Source: UBA9620 sp965220695
Lineage (GTDB): Bacteria > Acidobacteriota > Vicinamibacteria > Vicinamibacterales > UBA8438
Direction: 5' to 3'
DNA: 64,000 bases
Assembly (NCBI GenBank): GCA_965220695.1
Contig: OZ244838.1
Coordinates: forward strand, 2,108,001 to 2,172,000
A program made the translations under genes and the position numbers. Under the pieces are notes generated by a model. The model saw only the letters and a program-made list of their open reading frames with translations, searched no databases and was not told the origin of the DNA. Of this stretch, positions 18,665 to 26,331 are shown piece after piece (within the stretch, counting starts at the first letter, position 1; each line of letters starts with the position of its first letter).

Positions 18665-20944
18665 TCACTGGCCGTCCGGCGCTGGTTCCAGCTTGACCGG
18701 CTGCACGAGTGCGCCGTTACCGGCCGCGTCCCACGCCGCGAAACGCACCCATTTCTTGCCGCTGGCGTCGAACGGGATCTCGAACCGCTGACTGCCGAAG
18801 GGCGGGAGATCGGTGGCAGAGACGATCTGCCGGTCCGTCGTCTGCCCGTCGCCCCACACGACCTCGACGAAGTCCAGCGGAAAGGTCCACTCCACGTCAG
18901 CCACGATCGTGCGGTCGGTGCCGGTGCCCTCGATGCTGTAGGAGGGTATCAGCACCTCGCCCGAGGTGACGAAGTAGTCGCCGCGCTTCATCGCGTCGAT
19001 GATCGGACTCCAGTCGTCGAACCCGGGCAGCCGGTCGATCTTCACGTAGCTGACCGGATTGTTCGCGTAGATGTCGTCGCCCGGACCCTTCTGATAGGTT
19101 TCCGAAATGGCGTGCACATACTTTGCCGGCGTGGGCTGGTCGGCGACCCAGTTGTTCATGTCATCCAGCAGGTCCAGACAGCGGAGTTCGCACAGGCGCT
19201 GCTCCGACCCGTCGATGCCCATCCCCCAGCGCCACCCGATGCCCCGATAGTGCTCGTGCCGGAAGTGGGCCGTGTCCTTGATCGCGTCCGGGAATCCGGT
19301 CGAGCCCTTCGAGCGCGGATGGGCCATGTAGATGAGCATGTTCTCCCGCCTGGCCATCTCCATCATGTCCGCCGGGTTGCCGACGTGATAGACCGTGCCA
19401 TACGTGGGATGCTGCTCGACGAACGACTGGCCGTCCTCGCGTCCCTGCGTCCAGAAGACCGGCTTGGACGGCAGGACGTCGTTGTGCCCACCGAGATTGC
19501 CGGAAAAATCTTCCTCGCTCGGCATGATCAGGAAGTTCTTGTCGGAATGCCGCCGGGCGCCTTCGAAATAGTCGGCCTGACTCTGCAGCCGATCGGGGCC
19601 GCGCGAACTCTCACCCAGCCCGAGGATATTGACCCCGATCGCCTTCATCGCGTCGAGCTCGCGAATCCGCGTGTCCATGCCGTACGCCTGCAGCCGACTC
19701 ACGAATCTGGAATGGAAGTGCGTCGCCATGACCTGGTGGCCGTCGAGCGGTTTGAAGGTGTCCTGGCGGGTGAAGGCCAGCGCCGACTCCAACGTCGCCT
19801 CACCAGGTTCGGCGCTGACATAGAAAAAGACCGGCATCCGCTGCCAGGTGCCCGGCCGCGCGCTGCGGAGTGCGAAGTTCTGCCGAATATCCTCCTCGCC
19901 ACGGCCCACGCCTGTCGGCTCTTCCTCGCCGTCCGCCTGCCGGACGCCGAACGAGAACGACGCCTCGCTGTCCTTGCGATACCAGGTGTACCCGAGGTTG
20001 AACTCGAGTTCGCGGGCCCAGAAGAAGTTGTGCGGCGGCGGGAAGGCGGCAATCGCCCCCCCCGGCACTTCGGCGACGGCCAGCCGATTGCTCGATTTCA
20101 AGGCCACCTGGCGCTCGTTCACCGCGCCGCCGAACTGGTACTCCTGCCAGAGATTCGAGATATCGCGCCACACCATGCGGGACGTCGGCTGAATCGCCAA
20201 CCCGGTGAGACCGGCCTCGTACTTGTAGGCCACCGACCGTTCGTCGGTCGTGGCGATTACTTCCTGCCGGATCAGGTTCGTGCCCCGGTACACGGTGTAT
20301 TGCAGCCGGCCGGCAAAGACGCCCAGTTCGACACCGGGGAACGTCACCTCGAGGCGCGCCCCGTTGGTCGTCACCTCGCAGCCCTGCGCCTGATACGTCG
20401 CGGTCGCGCGGGTGACCTCTTCCGGCAGGCGCGGCAGCCCCGGCTGATGATCGAGACCCTCCAGCGGGGGCGTCGAGTTGCCATGGGCCGCGTCGCCGCC
20501 CGGGACATTCAGGGGCGCGTCCCAGAAGGCGTCCCACTTTTCTTCGTCGATGACCTCGGCGGTGATGTCGACGCCGAGCCCCTGCAGCGGACGCAGTTGC
20601 TGGTTGGTGATGCGGCGCATACCGGAGGCGACCCGGAATTCGGGCCGCACGTTGCTGACGAGTGTGGCCCAGCGCGTGCCCTTGCGCCGCACGGCGAGGT
20701 CCCGAATCGTGGGTGCGCCGCCCGATATCGTCAGCCTCAGCCGCACTTCCTGGCCGGGGTCCCCGTCCCAGGTCAGGGCCAGCGTGTCGCCGGCCACGGC
20801 GGCGGTCAGCCCTGGCGCTGCCTGGTATCCGGTCAGACTGCAGTTCAACGTCTGGGCCTGCGCCGTCGACACGCCGGCCAGGACGACGGCGGCCAGCGCC
20901 GCCGTGCCGAGTACGGATGCGACGGGTGTGATCGTGGTCTTCAT
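18665..20944 (-). CDS. Secreted paralog D, lacking the SDFHAD motif
   Basis: Paralog of 759 residues with a signal peptide ending at STAQA and the family start LNCSLTGY. The first histidine motif is kept (THFHSRF), as is AHPRSKGS. The block that reads GMSDFHADQ in A and C is replaced by GLGESSRGP, and the ADxDTY block is replaced by HAISETYQKG. WEEP is PSEED. If these blocks bind metal, as the pattern suggests, this copy has lost several ligands and may bind rather than cleave, or act on a different substrate. ATG 20944 follows GAGAGGA. Middle gene of the E-D-C operon (115 bp after E). Confidence 0.72.
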   Translation of the reverse strand: MKTTITPVASVLGTAALAAVVLAGVSTAQAQTLNCSLTGYQAAPGLTAAVAGDTLALTWDGDPGQEVRLRLTISGGAPTIRDLAVRRKGTRWATLVSNVRPEFRVASGMRRITNQQLRPLQGLGVDITAEVIDEEKWDAFWDAPLNVPGGDAAHGNSTPPLEGLDHQPGLPRLPEEVTRATATYQAQGCEVTTNGARLEVTFPGVELGVFAGRLQYTVYRGTNLIRQEVIATTDERSVAYKYEAGLTGLAIQPTSRMVWRDISNLWQEYQFGGAVNERQVALKSSNRLAVAEVPGGAIAAFPPPHNFFWARELEFNLGYTWYRKDSEASFSFGVRQADGEEEPTGVGRGEEDIRQNFALRSARPGTWQRMPVFFYVSAEPGEATLESALAFTRQDTFKPLDGHQVMATHFHSRFVSRLQAYGMDTRIRELDAMKAIGVNILGLGESSRGPDRLQSQADYFEGARRHSDKNFLIMPSEEDFSGNLGGHNDVLPSKPVFWTQGREDGQSFVEQHPTYGTVYHVGNPADMMEMARRENMLIYMAHPRSKGSTGFPDAIKDTAHFRHEHYRGIGWRWGMGIDGSEQRLCELRCLDLLDDMNNWVADQPTPAKYVHAISETYQKGPGDDIYANNPVSYVKIDRLPGFDDWSPIIDAMKRGDYFVTSGEVLIPSYSIEGTGTDRTIVADVEWTFPLDFVEVVWGDGQTTDRQIVSATDLPPFGSQRFEIPFDASGKKWVRFAAWDAAGNGALVQPVKLEPAPDGQ

Positions 20945-21059
20945 CGTGGTCCTCTCGTCTCGCGGGTCAGAGTCCCGCCACTCGACGCACGCCACTCCCC
21001 ACGGCGCGCCGGAAGGGCCTGTCACGTCTGTACCCGAAATAGGTGGGGGCTCCCAGCGG

Positions 21060-23294
21060 TTAGCGGGCCGCGCGTCCGGAGGTCACCGCCGACGGGTTCA
21101 CCCACACCGGCTGCACGAAGGCGCCGTTGCCGGCCGAGTCCCAGACGGCGAGGCGGACCCACGCCTTCCCGGTCGCGTCGAACGGAATCTCGAACCGTTT
21201 GGATCCCATTGGCGGCAGATCGGTGGCGGAGATGATCTGCCGGTCGATGGTCGCGCCATCGCCCCAGACCACCTCGACGAATTCAAGCGGGTACGTCCAC
21301 TGCACGTCGGCCCCGACCGTCCGGCTGTCCCCACTGCCGCCGACGGCAAAGTTCGAGATCAGCACTTCGCCCGTCGTCACGAAGAAGTCGCCGTTCCGGA
21401 GCGCGGTCAGAATCGGACTCCAGTCCTCGTCCGCTCTCGGCAAGCGGTCCAGCTTGACGTAGTTGACCGGGAAGTTCGCGTAGATGTCGTCGTTCGGACC
21501 CTTCTGATACGTATCGACGTCGGCGATGATGTACTTCGGCCGCAGACCGGTGCCGGCCAGAAGGTTGTTCATCGTATCCACCGCGTCGAAACAGCGATAC
21601 TCGCACATCCGCTGTACCGACAGATCCTGGCCCATGCCCGGCTTGAAGGCGACGCCCAGGTAGCGGTCGTTGCGCAGATACGACGTGTCGAAGAGGTGAT
21701 CAGGATACCCCGTCGTGCCTTTGGTGCGCGGGTGCGCATGGAACCAGTAGCCGTCCTCGTCGTCCAGGAGCTGCTGCATGTCATCCGTGTTGCCGACGTG
21801 GTACACCGTCCCGTAGGTGGGGTCTTGCTCGGTGTACGGCTGCCCCGGCTCGCGCACCTTCGACCAGTACACGAGCTTGGGAAACATCGTGTTGAAGTGT
21901 CCGCCGAAGTACGCGCTCGGCTCTTCCCAGGGCGTCACGAGGAAGTCGGCGTCGGACGCCTTCTGCGACGCCAGACCGTAGTCGCGCCAGTCCTGGAACC
22001 GCAACGGACCGGGGTCGTTCGGGTTCATGTCGCCGTGGAAATCGCTCAGCCCCACGATGTTGAGACCGACCGCCTTCATCGCCTCCAGGTCCGGGAACTT
22101 GTAGTCCAGCGACCCCAGCGCGCGCTGCCGCTCGGTGAACCGCAGGTGGAAGTGGTTCACGAACGTCTGGTAGCCGGGGACCGCCTTGAACTTGTCACCG
22201 TAGGTGAAGGCGAGCACATCCTGGCGTGTGGCCTCCGCGGGGCCGGTCCCGGCGTAGAAGTACATCGCCATCCGCTGCATGGTGCCCGGCGGCGCGTTGT
22301 ACAACGCGAAGTTCTCGACATAGCGCGGGTCTTCTTCACGGTCGTGCTGCCGCACGCCGATGCCGAACTGGTCACCCTCGTCGTGCCGGTACCACACGTA
22401 ACCGAGATTGATGTCCACTTCCCGTGTCCAGAAGAAGGCGTGGGGCGGCGGGAACGCCGCGACCGACCCGCCCTGGCCTTCTGCGACCAGCACGCGGTTG
22501 GCGGCCCTCACCGCGACCCTCGTGTCGTTCGTCACGCCGCCGAACATGTACTGTTGCGGGTTGCCGCCCAGGTCATTCCACGCCACCCGCGACAGCGTGC
22601 CGGTCGAAAAGCCGCTCAAGCCCCCTTCGTAGATGTAGGCGACCGAGTCCTCTTCGGTCTTGGCAATCGCCTCCATCCGCACGAGGTTCGTGTCGCGATA
22701 GACCGTGAACCGCAGGTCGCCGGCGAAGATGCCCATCGACAAGCCGGGGAAGGTCACCTCCAGGCGCGCGCCATCCGTCTTCACGCTGCACGACGATGTG
22801 TTGAAGGACGCATCCATGTGGCGGATTTCGTCCGGCGAGCGGGGCAGCCCCCAGTTCCTGGGATTCCTGCCCTCGGTCACGCCGGGGACGAGCAGCGGCG
22901 CGTCCCAGAAGACGTACCACTTCTCTCTGTCGATCACGGCCTGATCGATGTCGACGCCCGTCCCTTCGAGCGGCCCCGACTGCTGGTAGGACAGCCGGCG
23001 GACACCGCTCGTGACGTGGTATTCGGGTGTGAGATCCTGACCGAGCGTGGCCCAGGCGCCGCCCTGGCGGCGAATCGCCAGCTCTCGTACGATCGGCTGA
23101 CCGTCCTGGATGACGAAGCGCATCCGCAGATCGCTGCCGTTGTCGCCGGCCCACGCGACGCTCAACACATCGGACTCGATGGTTGCCGTGAGCCCGTCCT
23201 TGGCCGTATATTGGCCCAGGTCGCAGGTCAGCGGAGCAGCAGAGGCCGCCGCGCTGGTGAACACCGCGACGACGAGGGCGAGTGGAGCTTTCAT
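21060..23294 (-). CDS. Secreted PHP-like metallohydrolase paralog E
   Basis: Paralog of 744 residues. The signal peptide MKAPLALVVAVF ends at ASAAP, followed by LTCDLGQY. All motifs are present: NHFHLRF, GLSDFHGDM, WEEPSAYFGGHFN, HAHPRTKGT and ADVDTYQKGP. It shares the cysteine-bearing segment MCEYRCFD with A and C. ATG 23294 follows GAGGAG. It is the promoter-proximal gene of the E-D-C operon, with a good promoter just upstream. Substrate unknown; a metal-dependent hydrolytic role outside the cytoplasm is inferred. Confidence 0.75.
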   Translation of the reverse strand: MKAPLALVVAVFTSAAASAAPLTCDLGQYTAKDGLTATIESDVLSVAWAGDNGSDLRMRFVIQDGQPIVRELAIRRQGGAWATLGQDLTPEYHVTSGVRRLSYQQSGPLEGTGVDIDQAVIDREKWYVFWDAPLLVPGVTEGRNPRNWGLPRSPDEIRHMDASFNTSSCSVKTDGARLEVTFPGLSMGIFAGDLRFTVYRDTNLVRMEAIAKTEEDSVAYIYEGGLSGFSTGTLSRVAWNDLGGNPQQYMFGGVTNDTRVAVRAANRVLVAEGQGGSVAAFPPPHAFFWTREVDINLGYVWYRHDEGDQFGIGVRQHDREEDPRYVENFALYNAPPGTMQRMAMYFYAGTGPAEATRQDVLAFTYGDKFKAVPGYQTFVNHFHLRFTERQRALGSLDYKFPDLEAMKAVGLNIVGLSDFHGDMNPNDPGPLRFQDWRDYGLASQKASDADFLVTPWEEPSAYFGGHFNTMFPKLVYWSKVREPGQPYTEQDPTYGTVYHVGNTDDMQQLLDDEDGYWFHAHPRTKGTTGYPDHLFDTSYLRNDRYLGVAFKPGMGQDLSVQRMCEYRCFDAVDTMNNLLAGTGLRPKYIIADVDTYQKGPNDDIYANFPVNYVKLDRLPRADEDWSPILTALRNGDFFVTTGEVLISNFAVGGSGDSRTVGADVQWTYPLEFVEVVWGDGATIDRQIISATDLPPMGSKRFEIPFDATGKAWVRLAVWDSAGNGAFVQPVWVNPSAVTSGRAAR

Positions 23295-23410
23295 TTCAAG
23301 GACTCCTCTGCTGCGCCCAACCCTGAGTCGCTGTGTGGGGATGAGCAGACGTCGGCCGGTTGGGCTGGCCTATCTCTGTCTCAAGAAGGTCGGATCTCCA
23401 CGCACGCCCG

Positions 23411-23439
23411 ATAGTATGGTCCGCGTTGTAGGGAGTCAA
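23411..23439 (-). promoter_or_regulatory. Sigma70-type promoter of the E-D-C operon
   Basis: On the minus strand TTGACT (23434-23439) and TACTAT (23411-23416) are spaced by 17 bp, about 120 bp upstream of the ATG of paralog E. Confidence 0.6.
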
Positions 23440-23480
23440 CGGAATATTCTCCCGAATGCGGGATTGGAAGGAGCAGCGCC

Positions 23481-26213
23481 GTGACTCGGACGATCCCCTG
23501 GACCACCTCGACGCACGCCCGACACATCCACCGCGCGTGCTGCATTCTCGCGCTGTGCACCCCGGCGTTCTGGGGGTGCGGCGCCGCCCCCGCCGTGGAC
23601 GACACGGCCGACGCGACCGAGACGGCGGCGACCGGCGGCGCGGCGACGGAGGCGCCCGGCGCACCCCGCGACGCCTTCATCATGGTCGAGGGCCGGCGCG
23701 TGCACTATCTCGACTGGGGCGGCGCCGGGAACCAGCCGTTCATCATGCTGCACGGCATCGCCCGCACGGCGCATTCGTTCGACCACATCGCGCCGCACTT
23801 CGCTGCCGACTATCGCGTGCTCGCCGTCGACCTGCGCGGTCATGGCGACTCGGACTGGCACCCGGACGGCGCCTATCTGGTCGAGGACTACGTCACCGAC
23901 ATCGAGGCCCTCGTCGACCAGCTCCAGCTCAGGGACATCGTCATGCTGGGCAACTCGACCGGCGGCCGCGTCGCGCAGGTGTTCGCCGGACTGCATCCCG
24001 AACTCGTCTCACGACTCATCGTCGAAGATGTCGGCCCCGAGCGGCCCAACAACATTTCCGACAACTTCGCCAGACGCGTCGAGGCGGAAGCCGACGGCTG
24101 GGCCAGCGAAGACGAACTGTTCGCGCAGCTCCGCGCTGGCGGGGGCGGCGTCAGCGATGCGCTGCTGCGGACCCGTGCGCACCACGATACCCAAGAACGT
24201 GAGGATGGGCGGGTGGTCTGGAAGCGCGATCCCAACCTCGTCATGGGATTTGTGGCTACGGAACTCTGGCGATTCATCGAACAGATCGCCGCCCCCACGA
24301 TCTACATCCTCGGCGGCGACAGCGCCATCGTGCCGCCCGAGACGCAAGAACGCCTGAGGCAGACGATTCCGGATATCGAGATCGTCGCGTTTCCCGGCGT
24401 CGGACACTACCCGTCGCTCGAGACGCCGGTGGAGTATCTCGCCGAGCTCGACCGTTTCCTGGCGCGGTCCGCTGACGGGACACCCACCGTCTTCCTCGAG
24501 ACGCCGATGCGCGCGCCGGCGTGGGCCTTCGCGCAACGCGCCCTGCTCGAAGCGAACGCCGAGGGCGCCGCCGCGTTCAGCGCAACGCACCTGGACGAGG
24601 CGGGGCATCTGCGCACGGAAGAACGATGGGGCGTCGCGGATGGGCCGGACGACGCCATGGAGACGATCCGTCTCTGGCCGCTGGCCTACGCCCTGGGCGG
24701 CCCCGCCTCCCTCCTGACCAACTGGGAGCACGCCTGGGAGGGACACCTGGACCAGTATTCCGGCGCAAAGATCCCCTCGCTCGAGCTCGCACGCGACGGC
24801 ATCTATCACAAGGAGTTCATCACGTCGTTCGACTGGGAACACACGGGTGAAGCGCTGGGCGGCTTCTACTTCTACGGGCTCGCCCGACCGCACGGACCGC
24901 GATACGCCGATCGGATGCGGCGATTCGCCGGGTTCTACATGAACGAAGATCCCGAGGCTCCCAACTACGACCCCGAGCACAGGCTGATCAGGAGCCTGTT
25001 CAACGGCAGCCGGGGGCCGAAGCTGACCCCCGCCACACCCGACGACTGGGATGGAGAGGAGGTCCCGGGGGCCAATCCGGCGCGACGGACGCGTTTTCTG
25101 AACGCCAGCAATATCACCGGCGACCATCCGTTGAACCTCGGCTCGACCCTGCTCGCCATGCACGCCTACATGCTGACCCACGAGGCCAAGTACCGCGAGT
25201 GGATCCTCGAGTATGTCGGCGCGTGGCGCGAGCGGACGCTGGCCAATGGCGGGAACATCCCGTCGAACATCGGCCTCGATGGCACGATCGGCGGCGAATG
25301 GGGCGGCCGCTGGTACGGCGGCGTGTTCGGCTGGGACACGCCGGACGAGGGGCGGCGGAACTACGTGCTGCGCGGTCCGCCCGAAGCGTTCGGCGCGGCG
25401 CTGCTGCTCACGGGCGACCAGCGTTTCGTCGATGTGCTGCGGGGCCAGATCGACAATCTGTATCGTGCGCAACGGGTGGAGAACGGTCGGGTCCTGCTGC
25501 CGCACTACCACGGCGACGAGGGGTGGTACGGCTACGGGGCAGAGGAATACCACCGGACCGGCGCGTTGGGCAACCTGCCGATCGTCGAGGTCGACGTCTA
25601 CATGTACTCGATGCGCCCCGCCGACCTCGCACGCGCCCGGGACACCGCCTGGATGCAGTTTCTCGAGGGGCGCAATCCGGACTATCCGCTCGAGTCGTTG
25701 CAGGAGGCGTTGGAGCAGGTCCGCAGCGCCGGCCAGCGCCTGGCGGCCCAGGCGACCGACGAGACGGGCGGCACGACCGGCACGACCCGCGGGTTCAACG
25801 CCAGCCCCGTGTCCACGACGGCGCTGGTGAACCTCACCATGGGCGCGAACGATCCCGGCGGGTCGAGCCACGGGCCCAATCTGGTCCATGCCCAGGTGCG
25901 CCACTTCGATCCCGAGCGCAGGCGGCCCGGTCTGCCAGAGGATGTGGCCGCGCTCGTCGAACGGATCGCAGGTGATGCGGTCACCGTGACGCTGGTCAAC
26001 ACCAACCCCTTGCAGCCCCGCACGGTCGTCATGCAGACCGGCGCCTATGCCGAGCACGAACTGGTGTCAGTCGAGGTCGATGGACGCACCCTGGACATCG
26101 GCGCCCGTCAGGTCGCGGTGCGGTTGGCCCCCGGCGCCGGCGGCGCCCTCACCATTCGGCTGCAGCGCTACGCGCACCCGCCGACGCTCGCCTTTCCCTG
26201 GAACCGGAACTGA
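23481..26213 (+). CDS. Lipoprotein: alpha/beta hydrolase fused to a large C-terminal domain
   Basis: Protein of 910 residues. The leader ends in a lipobox-like FWGCG near residue 33, followed by an Ala/Thr-rich linker. Residues ~65-335 are an alpha/beta hydrolase: MLHGIAR oxyanion region, nucleophile elbow GNSTGG (Ser), acid region GGDSAIVPP and GVGHYPS (His). The remaining ~570 residues have repeated aromatic, Gly and Trp motifs (GGEWGGRWYGGVFGWDTP, HGDEGWYGYGAEE) and look like an alpha/alpha-toroid plus a terminal beta domain; I do not recognise the family. GTG 23481 is chosen because AAGGAG precedes it. It is divergent from the E-D-C operon and sits between it and the TonB receptor, suggesting a shared substrate. 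Confidence 0.75.
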   Translation: MTRTIPWTTSTHARHIHRACCILALCTPAFWGCGAAPAVDDTADATETAATGGAATEAPGAPRDAFIMVEGRRVHYLDWGGAGNQPFIMLHGIARTAHSFDHIAPHFAADYRVLAVDLRGHGDSDWHPDGAYLVEDYVTDIEALVDQLQLRDIVMLGNSTGGRVAQVFAGLHPELVSRLIVEDVGPERPNNISDNFARRVEAEADGWASEDELFAQLRAGGGGVSDALLRTRAHHDTQEREDGRVVWKRDPNLVMGFVATELWRFIEQIAAPTIYILGGDSAIVPPETQERLRQTIPDIEIVAFPGVGHYPSLETPVEYLAELDRFLARSADGTPTVFLETPMRAPAWAFAQRALLEANAEGAAAFSATHLDEAGHLRTEERWGVADGPDDAMETIRLWPLAYALGGPASLLTNWEHAWEGHLDQYSGAKIPSLELARDGIYHKEFITSFDWEHTGEALGGFYFYGLARPHGPRYADRMRRFAGFYMNEDPEAPNYDPEHRLIRSLFNGSRGPKLTPATPDDWDGEEVPGANPARRTRFLNASNITGDHPLNLGSTLLAMHAYMLTHEAKYREWILEYVGAWRERTLANGGNIPSNIGLDGTIGGEWGGRWYGGVFGWDTPDEGRRNYVLRGPPEAFGAALLLTGDQRFVDVLRGQIDNLYRAQRVENGRVLLPHYHGDEGWYGYGAEEYHRTGALGNLPIVEVDVYMYSMRPADLARARDTAWMQFLEGRNPDYPLESLQEALEQVRSAGQRLAAQATDETGGTTGTTRGFNASPVSTTALVNLTMGANDPGGSSHGPNLVHAQVRHFDPERRRPGLPEDVAALVERIAGDAVTVTLVNTNPLQPRTVVMQTGAYAEHELVSVEVDGRTLDIGARQVAVRLAPGAGGALTIRLQRYAHPPTLAFPWNRN

Positions 26214-26262
26214 CCCGCAGATCGATCGGACGGCAACGCCGGGCTTGCGCAGGCTGCGCGCA

Positions 26263-26301
26263 CAAAAAAGGGGGCGCCTGCCAGCATGGCAGGCGCCCCC
26301 C
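26263..26301 (-). terminator. Rho-independent terminator of the TonB receptor gene
   Basis: A 13-bp perfect stem (GGGGGCGCCTGCC with its complement) and a 5-nt loop. On the minus strand it is followed by six T's. It lies ~30 bp after the stop of the receptor and may also stop the convergent hydrolase gene. Confidence 0.85.
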
Positions 26302-26331
26302 GGTGACCGTCTGGAATCGACCTGACCGGCG

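Noticed and set aside
19112..23414. Very long plus-strand frames opposite paralogs D and E
   Set aside because: Arg/His-rich antisense shadows. The minus-strand proteins have signal peptides, motifs and ribosome sites.
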